Assembly (NCBI RefSeq): GCF_000743705.1
Contig: NZ_JQEZ01000001.1
Coordinates: 488,070-552,069 of the forward strand
Direction of reading: 5' to 3'
Source: Ruegeria halocynthiae
GTDB taxonomy: Bacteria > Pseudomonadota > Alphaproteobacteria > Rhodobacterales > Rhodobacteraceae
DNA length: 64,000 bases
The translations under genes were made by a program, and so were the position numbers. Of the stretch, positions 49,607-58,240 are shown one piece after another; position 1 is the stretch's first letter, and the number at the start of each line of letters is the position of its first letter. The notes under the pieces are model-generated. The model was not told where the DNA came from. It was given only the letters and a program-made list of their open reading frames with translations, and ran no database searches.

Positions 49607-49648
49607 GTTTCATGTCCCTCCGACAAATGTTTAAGTCGTTAACATAGG

Positions 49649-49677
49649 ATATGGGCGTCCATATCACCTCGTTCAAG
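49649..49677 (-). promoter_or_regulatory. Sigma-32-like promoter for rpoH
   Basis: Read on the minus strand: CTTGAAC (49677-49671), 15-bp spacer, CCCATAT (49655-49649). This matches the sigma-32 consensus CTTGAA - 13 to 15 bp - CCCATNT closely. It lies 43-71 bp upstream of the rpoH start. Flanking GTTAAC hexamers lie at 49638-49643 and 49685-49690. Confidence 0.65.
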
Positions 49678-49752
49678 AGGTACTGTTAACAGTCTGGAAT
49701 TAACGATTGATAAAGGAAAGCTAAGAACGCGTTACTCACGTGACTTTGCACA

Positions 49753-50787
49753 TTATGTCAGCGGCGCAGCCAAGTGTTCAATCAAATTTTCCATATCATT
49801 GGGCAATTCGGCCTCGAACCTCAAATTTTCGCCGGTTACAGGGTGTTCGAACCCTAAAACGGCGGCATGAAGCGCCTGACGCGGGAAACTGCGCACAGCT
49901 TCGGCAGTGGCCGCGCTGAACGCCTTGGCGGCCAGTTTGCGTTTGCCGCCATACACCGGATCGCCGACCAACCCGTGGCCCGCATGGGCCAAATGGACGC
50001 GAATCTGGTGCGTTCGGCCTGTTTCCAGCCAGCATTCGATCAAGGCCAGCACGCCCGGCTTGCCAAAGCTCTCGACCACGCGGGCCCGCGTGACGGCATG
50101 GCGCCCGCCATGAAACAACACCGCTTGCCTTTGCCGATCAGTCTTGTGACGTGCCAGTTGGGTGGTCAGCCGCATGATATTGCCCGCCTCAAAGCTGACC
50201 CCTTTGACCCCGCGCAAACGGGGGTCATTTGCATCCGGCACACCGTAACAAATCGCGCGGTAATAACGCTCGACACTGTGGGCCTCGAACTGAGCGGCCA
50301 GCCCGTGATGCGCGGCATCTGATTTGGCGACGACCAGCAAGCCGCTGGTTTCCTTGTCGATCCGATGCACGATTCCGGGGCGTTTGACACCACCGACGCC
50401 AGACAGATCCGCACCACAGTGGTGCAGCAATGCATTCACAAGCGTTCCATTGGGCGACCCCGGCGCGGGGTGAACCACCATGCCCGCCGGTTTGTTGACC
50501 ACAATCAGGTCCGCGTCTTCGTATACGACGTCCAAAGGGATATCTTCGGGGCCGATATGGCTGTCCTCGGCCTCAGCAACGATGATCGTCACACGCGCGC
50601 CTTCGGCGACCTTGGCCTTGGGGTCATGCGCCACGGCCCCGTCGATCTGGATCGCACCCTCATCTATCAACCGGGTCAAACGTGTACGCGACAGGTTTTC
50701 CCCGGCTGGCACATCCCGCGAAAGCGCCTTATCAAGACGTGGCGGCGGATCGGCCGCGATCTGAAATTCAATCTGACGGGTGCCCAT
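49753..50787 (-). CDS. RluA-family 23S rRNA pseudouridine synthase (RluD-type)
   Basis: 344 aa. An N-terminal S4 domain (LDKALSRDVPAGENLSRTRLTRLIDEGAI) is followed by the pseudouridine synthase core with the catalytic Asp in GIVHRIDKETSGLLVVAKSDAAH near residues 139-160. The C-terminal motif (LETGRTHQIRVHLAHAGHGLVGDPVYGG) is also typical. RluD modifies helix 69. ATG 50787 has GGAAGGGA upstream; longer in-frame extensions lack one. The start codon shares CATG with the divergent neighbour. Confidence 0.92.
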   Translation of the reverse strand: MGTRQIEFQIAADPPPRLDKALSRDVPAGENLSRTRLTRLIDEGAIQIDGAVAHDPKAKVAEGARVTIIVAEAEDSHIGPEDIPLDVVYEDADLIVVNKPAGMVVHPAPGSPNGTLVNALLHHCGADLSGVGGVKRPGIVHRIDKETSGLLVVAKSDAAHHGLAAQFEAHSVERYYRAICYGVPDANDPRLRGVKGVSFEAGNIMRLTTQLARHKTDRQRQAVLFHGGRHAVTRARVVESFGKPGVLALIECWLETGRTHQIRVHLAHAGHGLVGDPVYGGKRKLAAKAFSAATAEAVRSFPRQALHAAVLGFEHPVTGENLRFEAELPNDMENLIEHLAAPLT

Positions 50788-51088
50788 GACTGTCCCTTCC
50801 GAACCCCAAGAACCGCTGGAGACCCCGCAACTTCGCCTGTTGCGCAGAATGGTCATGTTGTTGACCGCGGTGATGATTGGCGGGGTTCTAGTTACATTCG
50901 CACTGATTGTCATCCGACTATCGGACAGAACCCCCACCCTGCCCGATCAGGTCGAACTGCCCGACGGTGCAAAAGCGCAGGCCGTGACCATCGGGAACAA
51001 CTGGTACGCGGTGGTCACCGATGACAATCGCATCCTGATTTTTGACAAGACCACCGGCCGCCAGCGTCAGGAAATCACCGTCGAGTAG
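50786..51088 (+). CDS. DUF6476-like small membrane protein
   Basis: 100 aa with one membrane helix (MVMLLTAVMIGGVLVTFALIVIRL, near residues 22-45), a short cytoplasmic N terminus and a periplasmic tail rich in polar residues (YAVVTDDNRILIFDKTTGRQRQEITVE). It resembles a Rhodobacterales family found beside RluD-type genes, tentatively DUF6476. ATG 50786 overlaps the ATG of the pseudouridine synthase gene on the other strand, so the two promoters lie within each other's coding region. Function unknown. Confidence 0.75.
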   Translation: MTVPSEPQEPLETPQLRLLRRMVMLLTAVMIGGVLVTFALIVIRLSDRTPTLPDQVELPDGAKAQAVTIGNNWYAVVTDDNRILIFDKTTGRQRQEITVE

Positions 51089-51092
51089 GGCA

Positions 51093-52076
51093 TTAACCCT
51101 CAAGCGCCATGCGAAACACGACCTCTGACGCCTTTCGCAGCGCTTCGTATTCTTCGGGCGTATCCCTGCGAAACATCTGATCCTCGGCGCTGAGACGCGC
51201 CGGGCTGAACAATTCCTTCCGATCGGAAAAGAACTCTTGACGGAACTCAACATCCTGCTTGGCAAGGAAATCATCCAGCCACGCGCGTTCTTGCGGCTCC
51301 AACACATCGTGCCGCCGAACCATGACCGGATCGTCGATAACGCGCCGGCGCAGCTGACGGCTTTGCTTGCGCCCCATCGCGCGGGATACAACGCCAAACG
51401 CCTCGCTTGCGGCGCGGGACTGGGATTGGTTCGATGGCTGATCAGGCGGGCTGCCCTCTGGCAGGTTAACACCAATCCGCGACATGAAATCATCGACCAC
51501 ATGTCCACGGACCATTTCGGCGCGCTCATACATCAGCGGAACGACGGTTACACCAGGGAAAGCCGCCCGGATTTTCATCATTTTTGCTGAGAAACTATAG
51601 ATTTCGGGATTGGCCTTTATTCTGTCCAACAGATCGCAAATATACGTGGACCCGCCTAGGGCAAGCCGCCCGTTTTTGGCCCGCTGCTTGTAGTCGGCCT
51701 CGAAAAAGTCAGAATACCGCCGACAATAGAAAGTGATCCGCAGATCACGTGAGGGGATTTCGGTAAAAATCTGCGCCAGTTTTTGCAGATCACAGCCATA
51801 GAACATCTCGGACGAGACCAGACAGGTTTGATCGCTGTGTGCCTGATACTCGCGAAACATGGGTTCGCGGAACGGATCATCCGCCGACTTGGCTTGATTC
51901 AGGTGAAACGCAATAATGTTGTGGCTGATCGCAAGGCGCGTTGGCCGTTCCGGCCTGCTGCGCCCGGTTTCCATGTACCGCAAGCCGACCTCTGCCAACG
52001 CAGCAGTGTTTTTACGCACATATCCCTGAAGGGCGGTCGAGCCGGTTTTGGGCATTCCTAAATGCAACCAAAGCAT
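51093..52076 (-). CDS. Sulfotransferase-like P-loop protein
   Basis: 327 aa. The N terminus MLWLHLGMPKTGSTALQGYV has the PKTGSTALQ motif that binds the 5'-phosphosulfate of PAPS in sulfotransferases. The rest is Arg/Glu-rich with a predicted alpha/beta fold; a second substrate-binding His or Arg could not be fixed. ATG 52076 has GGAGAGGA upstream, while the open frame begins with TTG at 52079. It is the first gene of the minus-strand glycan cluster read from the left, so a sugar or lipid hydroxyl is a likely acceptor. Confidence 0.75.
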   Translation of the reverse strand: MLWLHLGMPKTGSTALQGYVRKNTAALAEVGLRYMETGRSRPERPTRLAISHNIIAFHLNQAKSADDPFREPMFREYQAHSDQTCLVSSEMFYGCDLQKLAQIFTEIPSRDLRITFYCRRYSDFFEADYKQRAKNGRLALGGSTYICDLLDRIKANPEIYSFSAKMMKIRAAFPGVTVVPLMYERAEMVRGHVVDDFMSRIGVNLPEGSPPDQPSNQSQSRAASEAFGVVSRAMGRKQSRQLRRRVIDDPVMVRRHDVLEPQERAWLDDFLAKQDVEFRQEFFSDRKELFSPARLSAEDQMFRRDTPEEYEALRKASEVVFRMALEG

Positions 52077-52107
52077 CAATCCTCTCCGTACTCAGCGTAT
52101 TTTCGTT

Positions 52108-53106
52108 TCATTCCTGAGTCTTGACAGATGTCTCTGCCGTCATTTGCTGCATGAGGTCCTGCATCTCGGGCTGTTCGCGCAGTTGCGAAATCTGCTGTCG
52201 GTGAAGGTCGCATGACATGTGATGCAATCGGGCGGTTTCCGGATCCGACAGCAGATCATAGTAATGGCCGCGTTTGCGATCCAGGATCACGTCGATGGAA
52301 CTGTCTGCGTCGGCATTCTGGTTCATCATATCCCAGTATTCCATACCCAGGCTTTCCCCCAGATGGTGGGCCCGCCCCCGCATTTTCTTGACCAGATAAC
52401 TTTCGCAGGATTTCAAAGCGTAATGATTGACCTGCACCAGATCATAGCCAACGGAATCCCGTGCCGAACGCCAGCTTCTGGAATAATAGCGATCCGGCAT
52501 CAATTCACCCGATCCATTGTACCAGTGGCATTCTTCCATGGTTTCGACTGTGGGGCGCTTAGGTCTGTGAACACCTAGTCCAGCCCAGATCTCGGGCTGG
52601 AACATGGTTTTGAATCCCCACGCCTGAGGAGGCCGAATTGTCCGCTCGCGGGCGGCGCGTCGAAATTGATCCGACAGAAACCGATCCTCATACCGCTCAA
52701 TCCCCGCATTTCCGAACAGGCGCCACGTCATTGATATCGTCTTTGCGTCCGGGATGGCCTCGGTCAGGGCGCGCAAGGTGTTATCGCCGGTTTTGACGTT
52801 GATGTGTTCATCAGCGTCAATGACAACAACCCAATCCTGAGGCCGGGCAACACCCATCTTGATGAATGAGTTATACGCACGCCTTTGCGGGCTGGTCTGA
52901 CGGCGCGAATTGTTGTCAACGTGGGTCACGATCCCCCTGTCATCCAACCGCTGAAGCAACGCATCCGTGCCATCGGTGCAGTCGTTGGTCATCACGACGA
53001 TCTGGTCGACGCCAATTGCCAGGTTGTGCGCGATCCACTCAAGAACAAAGGGGCCTTCGTTCTTCATAGGGGTTACGCTGATATAGCGGGGGTCCTGTTC
53101 GGTCAT
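52108..53106 (-). CDS. Family 2-type glycosyltransferase (PF13704-like)
   Basis: 332 aa. ISVTPMKNEGPFVLEWIAHNLAIGVDQIVVMTNDCTDG marks the nucleotide-sugar binding start and DADEHIN near residue 95 the DxD. C-terminal WRLFGNAGIERYEDRFLSDQFRRA and VNHYALKSCESYLVKKMRGRAHH complete the family pattern. ATG 53106 is chosen because AGGG lies 9 nt upstream and the fold begins right after; a TTG at 53223 would add 39 basic residues. It shares close sequence layout with the gene at 56179-57162, suggesting duplication within this cluster. Confidence 0.82.
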   Translation of the reverse strand: MTEQDPRYISVTPMKNEGPFVLEWIAHNLAIGVDQIVVMTNDCTDGTDALLQRLDDRGIVTHVDNNSRRQTSPQRRAYNSFIKMGVARPQDWVVVIDADEHINVKTGDNTLRALTEAIPDAKTISMTWRLFGNAGIERYEDRFLSDQFRRAARERTIRPPQAWGFKTMFQPEIWAGLGVHRPKRPTVETMEECHWYNGSGELMPDRYYSRSWRSARDSVGYDLVQVNHYALKSCESYLVKKMRGRAHHLGESLGMEYWDMMNQNADADSSIDVILDRKRGHYYDLLSDPETARLHHMSCDLHRQQISQLREQPEMQDLMQQMTAETSVKTQE

Positions 53107-53219
53107 GACTGGCTGCCCTGTTGATCTATTTCTGGCCCGATAAAGCCGGACCTTTCGTTGCCGTTTTGCGGACAAACTACGTGGTTTTGATCGCGCCACC
53201 AAGCGTAAATCCAAAACAT

Positions 53220-55235
53220 TCAACCACCTGCGCGTTTAAGTTGATTTGAAAACCGCTTTAGCTTTGGACAAAGATCCCTGGCTTGCCGAAGATACTTGCG
53301 GGCCTCTTTCTTGTCGCCGCGTTTCAATAGTATCCGCCCCGCTTCGCCTTGAATAATCGCGGTGTTTTCATCTATATCCGCCGCCTGGATAATTTGGTTC
53401 TGCCCCTGCTCGACCGCACCGTTTCTTTCCAGGAACTGACCCATTGCAAACACCAGAAATGGATTTCCCGGATCACATGCCAGCGCGTCCGCCATGACCA
53501 GCCTGCCCTTGGAAATATCGGCTTCTTTTTCGTGAAGCTCGGCAAGCCGCTTCAAATAGACTGGATTGTCAGGCAGCAGCTTCACCGCCTTCCGGGCTAT
53601 GTCAATCGCATGGTGGGCCGGCTTTTCGCCCAGGTGCATCTGCAGCAAAGATTCCGCGCTTTGAAAACCCGGGCTGTCCGGTGACAGCCGCGCTTCCTCG
53701 GGAAACTGAGTTGAATTGCGCAAACCTTCTATCAACATAGTCAGCCGTGATGAGTTTGCTGTCAGCCGGCGCGCTCTTTGATCGACCGCCAATTGAGACC
53801 AATCCAACAAAACCAAGTCGAAATTGCACGGCAATCGACCTAATACCCGTCGCTGAGAAACATGGGCGTTGTAGTTGAACCATGGGCGCCTGACGGACCG
53901 CTGTATGGCCCAGTCCAAAGGAGGCATCGCCCGAAACGCAATCTGCTCTCGGTACAACATCCTCGACCCAAAAATTATGACGTCCGGACGTAGGGGTTTT
54001 GCCCAGAAAGCCCGGCTAAACGTCTGGGTCGCCTTCCATCGCTTTTTTAGGATCCCAAAAGTCGCAGCCAACAAAGCCGTCGCCACCGAGTGATCTTCGG
54101 GCCAAAGGTTCGGATCAGCCAACGCTTGTTCGGACAGTTCAAGCGCCTCGGGCCACCGTTTGAGATAAAAACAGTTGAGCGCCTGCAACAACGGCAAGAA
54201 TGCATTATCAGACCCGGCCTCTAATAGAGGTGCCGCCAATTCCACTGCTTCTTCAACGCGATCACCCGCGCCCCAGGCGTGCAGATAGAAGGAGGCTTTT
54301 ACAAATATGTGGGTCGCCTCGGACAGGTTCAAAAACTCCTGAGGGCCTCGCCGAAGCCGTGCGATCGTTCGCTCCTGTGATTGCTTGATTTCATCCTCGG
54401 ACAGGACATCGCGAAAGACTTTGCGATTTTGTCCAGAAATCCGCGCGGCAGCCATCGAAAACGCAGAAATATAGGGCGCGATCACCTGATCCGCACGTGA
54501 CATCGTATATAGCTCAAGAAAATCGCGCTGTGCCCGAGGTAGGCCAGATACATCCGCGATATCCGACATCTGCATCAACTGCGGAAACCGCTTTTGAAAA
54601 CGGCTGACCAGTTCGGGCTGGTCTGAGAACATTATGGCAGCTGTCCCGGTGTGTTTCTCAAGATGCGTTTCATACAGCTCTTCGGGTTCAATCTTGGCAG
54701 GCCAGGTTGAGTGCTTCCACGGCAGCCCGTTCAAAATATCCCCCCGCCGTATGTGATAGGCCGACACGCCCTGCCCCGAAAGCTTTGCGTCCGCCTTCTC
54801 CATGACGGCCCGAATTTCATCCGTAAATCCGATCCGGTGAATGAAATCGCGATACCTTGGGCGGATCGATTCGATATCCTCCCAGGGAAAGGCCAGAACC
54901 TCGAACCCTTCCTCGACCAGAACCGAACGGCCAGATTTGAGATGCGCAATCAGCCGGTCTGGGGATTTATCGCTCTGAAATGACCAGATCGGCAGGGCGT
55001 CCTTTTGAAGCTTGTCAAACGCCTTGGTGCTTAGAAAGTGCCTGTCCATCCAGGCTTTCTGAAACAGCTCCTTTGGATGATCCAATTCGGGCGCATCCGC
55101 GCCTTGCGGGAACCAGTTCACCCGGTAATCAGTGTCGAAGTCCTCGGCAAGGCGGATACATGTCAGCATCATCAGCAGCCGCGCGCCCATACGGTCCTTG
55201 CGCTGGCCGATAAACACCCCTTTCGTAGGTGTCAT
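53220..55235 (-). CDS. Fucosyltransferase-like N-terminal domain fused to TPR-rich C-terminal domain
   Basis: 671 aa. Residues about 1-290 hold a fucosyltransferase-like fold: AYHIRRGDILNGLPW near residues 158-172 matches the HxRRGD donor-binding motif of GT11/GT23-type enzymes. From about residue 300 the chain is a set of TPR-like helical repeats (LYKLRWPEALELSEQALAD; KLLPDNPVYLKRLAELHEKEADISKGRLVMADAL; GRILLKRGDKKEARKYLRQARDL). ATG 55235 has GGAG at 7 nt; its TGA-ATG overlap with the upstream gene shows coupling. No membrane segment. Sugar donor unknown. Confidence 0.72.
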   Translation of the reverse strand: MTPTKGVFIGQRKDRMGARLLMMLTCIRLAEDFDTDYRVNWFPQGADAPELDHPKELFQKAWMDRHFLSTKAFDKLQKDALPIWSFQSDKSPDRLIAHLKSGRSVLVEEGFEVLAFPWEDIESIRPRYRDFIHRIGFTDEIRAVMEKADAKLSGQGVSAYHIRRGDILNGLPWKHSTWPAKIEPEELYETHLEKHTGTAAIMFSDQPELVSRFQKRFPQLMQMSDIADVSGLPRAQRDFLELYTMSRADQVIAPYISAFSMAAARISGQNRKVFRDVLSEDEIKQSQERTIARLRRGPQEFLNLSEATHIFVKASFYLHAWGAGDRVEEAVELAAPLLEAGSDNAFLPLLQALNCFYLKRWPEALELSEQALADPNLWPEDHSVATALLAATFGILKKRWKATQTFSRAFWAKPLRPDVIIFGSRMLYREQIAFRAMPPLDWAIQRSVRRPWFNYNAHVSQRRVLGRLPCNFDLVLLDWSQLAVDQRARRLTANSSRLTMLIEGLRNSTQFPEEARLSPDSPGFQSAESLLQMHLGEKPAHHAIDIARKAVKLLPDNPVYLKRLAELHEKEADISKGRLVMADALACDPGNPFLVFAMGQFLERNGAVEQGQNQIIQAADIDENTAIIQGEAGRILLKRGDKKEARKYLRQARDLCPKLKRFSNQLKRAGG

Positions 55236-56173
55236 GAGTTTTCTCCGGCCTCTTGTATTGCGGCACGTCGAAGCATTCGGAATCTTTGGCGTGCGTGACG
55301 CACCATCTTTGTGTGGCGTTCACTTGCAAGGGCATCAATGCCGCGCATGACCATCGGCAACCTGCGCCGCGCCCGCATCATCCGATAAAAGTCAATCGGC
55401 TCAAGCGATCCATCCATGGCCCCCAGCATAACCGGCTTCAGGATATCCAGCTTTCGCAACATCGGTGCTGCAAAATGGTTGGAAAACCATGTCTTGAGTA
55501 AAAATACGTTTTCACCTTGCAGCCGCGTGACCTGACGACGATCCAGATCAAAGAAAGGGTCATAAAAAACATAGGCTTTTCCAGCCTTTTCAACCGTCTG
55601 CGCCGCGTCCCCCAATGGCAGGTCCCAATCCTGAACCCGCCCGAAACGGTACCGGGTTTCCCAGGGCACCAGACGTTCATCCAAGGAGGTTTGCGGATTG
55701 AACGCGATGACATTTGCGCCCGGCACAAGTTCGGAAAAGGTCAACGCTCCGAAACCACCCATCGAGGCACCTGCGAAGACAACCTGATCGAATTTCTCAA
55801 AAAATCCTTCAGCGGCCCGATCCTGAAAATACGTGATGATTTCGGGGTCGCGGTACCAGGCCTTGGTGCGTGCAAACACACCCAGATGCGACCAGCCCTC
55901 ATCACGGAAAAACTTCCACCCCCAGGGCTCTCGCGCAAAGGACAGGTCATTCGCATTGGCGATATTGTCAAAACTAACAACCAACTGCGAGGCTGAGCGT
56001 TGGTGAAACAAAATAGAATGGCGTTCCAGCTTTTGCAGAAACCCGGCCCCGTCCCCCCCGGGATACAGTTCGACAAACCAAGGCGGGGCTGGATCGGTCA
56101 GTATTCTTTCATACCCGGTCTTGCGATCAGGGTGTTCGGGTTTCAACTGCTCTTTTGAAAGATCGTCTGCCAT
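55232..56173 (-). CDS. Alpha/beta-hydrolase-like protein with GASMGG elbow
   Basis: 313 aa. QVVFAGASMGGFGALTFSEL near residue 140 is a nucleophile-elbow motif (GxSxGG). The protein is otherwise not similar to any named family I recognise. A His suited to the triad may be in WFSNHFAAP near 240, and an Asp near FYDPFFDLD, but this is a guess. ATG 56173 is preferred over 56221 because the latter overlaps the upstream gene. It is coupled to the fucosyltransferase-like gene and may be an acyltransferase or esterase for glycan modification. Confidence 0.7.
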   Translation of the reverse strand: MADDLSKEQLKPEHPDRKTGYERILTDPAPPWFVELYPGGDGAGFLQKLERHSILFHQRSASQLVVSFDNIANANDLSFAREPWGWKFFRDEGWSHLGVFARTKAWYRDPEIITYFQDRAAEGFFEKFDQVVFAGASMGGFGALTFSELVPGANVIAFNPQTSLDERLVPWETRYRFGRVQDWDLPLGDAAQTVEKAGKAYVFYDPFFDLDRRQVTRLQGENVFLLKTWFSNHFAAPMLRKLDILKPVMLGAMDGSLEPIDFYRMMRARRRLPMVMRGIDALASERHTKMVRHARQRFRMLRRAAIQEAGENS

Positions 56174-56178
56174 GGTTA

Positions 56179-57162
56179 TCAAATAAGATTGTCCGCCAGC
56201 CACACCCGAAAGTCCACCCATTCCGGGCGCATTTTGATCTCGGCAATCTTGGCCCTGTGCCAGTCACATGCCCGCGTATGAAGCGGACCCAGTTCACTAT
56301 CCGCCTTCAGTTCCTCCAACATCGGCGCGGCACGCCGGGCCGCGGGCAGGATGGACTGATCGGTCTCTTTGTTGGCATTCATATCCTGCCAATAAGATTG
56401 CCCCTGGTCCACCCGGATATGGTTGGTGCGCCCTCGGTCCCGTTTGACCAGAAACCCATCCATCGACCTGACCGAATAATGGTGCAGCCGCCCAAAGGAA
56501 TGATCGAACCCTCGCCAGGCCCGCCAGCCAACTTTTTCTGTGGGAAACAGATTTCCACTGGCATCGGACCAGGCGATTTCACCTTCTTTCCCTTCTTCCA
56601 CTCCCTTTGGGCGATGCGGCCCAAAGCGGGTGAATTTACCATTGTTCCGAAACAGCGTCTTCAGCCCGAATGCACGGCTTGAGTGATAGGGAAACTCCTG
56701 ATCGGCCATCGAGAACGCCTCGGTCACGGGTTTGTCTTCAAAACTGATGTTCCCCGCACTTCCGAACAGCTTCCACGCAAACGATATCGCATCCACAGGC
56801 TGACCTGCGCGATCCTCGACCGCGTCGATCAAAGCGGCAAACCTATTGTCGCCGCAACGGATGTTCCAGAATTCATCGACATCCAGACAAAGCAGCCAAT
56901 CCGCTTCTTTGACCTTGGGCTGACGCCGCGCGCGCCGCAACATTTGATGCTGCGGATTGCCACCTTCTTTCACTTCGTTGGGAACATGCGTGGCGATTCC
57001 CAACTCTTGCAGCCTGCGGGCAATATCATCAGTCCCGTCGTCGCAATCGTTGGTAAAAATCACAAAGTGGTCGACGCCCAAAGACTTATGGAACGCGACC
57101 CACTCCAGCATATAGGGGCCTTCATTCTTCATCGTCGTGAAAACGGTAATGGCCTGAGACAT
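56179..57162 (-). CDS. Family 2-type glycosyltransferase (PF13704-like), first gene of the cluster
   Basis: 327 aa. ITVFTTMKNEGPYMLEWVAFHKSLGVDHFVIFTNDCDDGTDD is the same opening as in the gene at 52108-53106, and LLCLDVDEFWNIRCGDNRFAAL near residue 90 gives the DxD. KLFGSAGN and RDRGRTNHIRVDQGQSYWQDMN recur in both. ATG 57162 has GGAAGG at 6 nt. It likely begins the transcript of this minus-strand cluster. Donor sugar unknown. Confidence 0.85.
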   Translation of the reverse strand: MSQAITVFTTMKNEGPYMLEWVAFHKSLGVDHFVIFTNDCDDGTDDIARRLQELGIATHVPNEVKEGGNPQHQMLRRARRQPKVKEADWLLCLDVDEFWNIRCGDNRFAALIDAVEDRAGQPVDAISFAWKLFGSAGNISFEDKPVTEAFSMADQEFPYHSSRAFGLKTLFRNNGKFTRFGPHRPKGVEEGKEGEIAWSDASGNLFPTEKVGWRAWRGFDHSFGRLHHYSVRSMDGFLVKRDRGRTNHIRVDQGQSYWQDMNANKETDQSILPAARRAAPMLEELKADSELGPLHTRACDWHRAKIAEIKMRPEWVDFRVWLADNLI

Positions 57163-57311
57163 TTATACCTTCCCGAATTGCGTTGATCCTTGTCATACAC
57201 AACCCCGCAAGCACGGGCGAGACCGGAAATGGAAGTATCAGCAATCCAAGACAAATTGGTGCAACTCTACATCCGAGGAGGCAATCGGAATCCGTCAGAG
57301 TTTTCAAGATT

Positions 57312-57398
57312 TGGTGCGGTCGAGAAGACTCGAACTTCCACGGGTGTTACCCCACAGCGACCTCAACGCTGCGCGTCTACCAATTCCGCCACGACCGC
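57312..57398 (-). tRNA. tRNA-Leu (GAG)
   Basis: Read on the minus strand: 7-bp acceptor GCGGTCG/CGACCGC, then TGGCGGAATTGGTAGACGCG for the D arm, anticodon stem CAGCG/CGCTG with loop TTGAGGT giving anticodon GAG at 57362-57364, a long variable arm of the class II type, T arm GTTCGAGTC, discriminator A and encoded CCA (57314-57312). The length (87 nt with CCA) and the variable arm fit tRNA-Leu. Confidence 0.97.
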
Positions 57399-57422
57399 AC
57401 TGCCAGTGACTTGGTAGAGCGG

Positions 57423-57451
57423 CGTATAGACGTAGAAGATCAAGATGTGAA
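57423..57451 (-). promoter_or_regulatory. Candidate promoter of tRNA-Leu
   Basis: Read on the minus strand: TTCACA (57451-57446), 17-bp spacer, TATACG (57428-57423). The -10 lies 25 bp upstream of the tRNA 5' end. Confidence 0.4.
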
Positions 57452-57541
57452 GAGGCAAAAAACACGCTCGTTTGATTTCCCTTTAAGCATTCATATCTAT
57501 AGCACGACAGTATTTCCGCAGACCCTGCCAGGAGCCAAGAT

Positions 57542-58201
57542 ATGACATCACCCGATCCCCGCCCCACCGTTCAGGTCGACATCGTATCAGATGTGGTTTG
57601 TCCGTGGTGCATCGTCGGCTTTCGACAGCTTGATCAGGCCCTGCAGCAGCACGATGTGTTGGCGCGCCTCAGATGGCATCCGTTCGAATTGAATCCTGAC
57701 ATGCCGCCCGAAGGTCAAAACCTGCGCGAACATATCATGCAGAAATACGGCTCGAGCGCTGAACAAAGCCAACAGGCGCGTGATCGGCTGACACAGATCG
57801 GCACCGAATTGGGATTCGCCTTCAATTTTGATGAAAACAGCAGAATGGTGAACACCTTTGCGGCACACCAGTTGCTGGATTGGGCCGAATCCCAAGGTCG
57901 TCAGCACCCGTTGAAGATGGCCCTGTTCGGGACTTATTTCACCGACCAACAGGACGTATCCGATATCGACGTCTTGCTGGATGCGGCACAGGCTGCGGGA
58001 TTGGATCGCACGGCAGCACAGGCCGCGCTTGCATTGGGTGCCCACGCCGGACCCGTACGAGAAAAACAACAGTTCTGGTCCGGTCGCGGTATTTCCGGCG
58101 TGCCTTCGATGGTGTTTGGCGGCAAATACTTGCTGACCGGCGCCCAGGGCATCGACACTTATGCCGAAGTTCTTCAGCGCTGTCTGGCCGAGGCCGCGTG
58201 A
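57542..58201 (+). CDS. DsbA-family oxidoreductase (FrnE-like)
   Basis: 219 aa thioredoxin-fold protein with a CPWC active site near residue 20 (SDVVCPWCIVGFRQ). There is no signal peptide, and the layout (GVPSMVFGGKYLLTGAQG near the C terminus) fits cytoplasmic FrnE-like disulfide isomerases. GGAG lies close before ATG 57542. It is downstream of, and divergent from, the tRNA. lipB follows 39 bp later on the same strand. Confidence 0.92.
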   Translation: MTSPDPRPTVQVDIVSDVVCPWCIVGFRQLDQALQQHDVLARLRWHPFELNPDMPPEGQNLREHIMQKYGSSAEQSQQARDRLTQIGTELGFAFNFDENSRMVNTFAAHQLLDWAESQGRQHPLKMALFGTYFTDQQDVSDIDVLLDAAQAAGLDRTAAQAALALGAHAGPVREKQQFWSGRGISGVPSMVFGGKYLLTGAQGIDTYAEVLQRCLAEAA

Positions 58202-58240
58202 CCCCTTCCCCTTACCCCGCCCTCACGTTAAGAAATCGCC

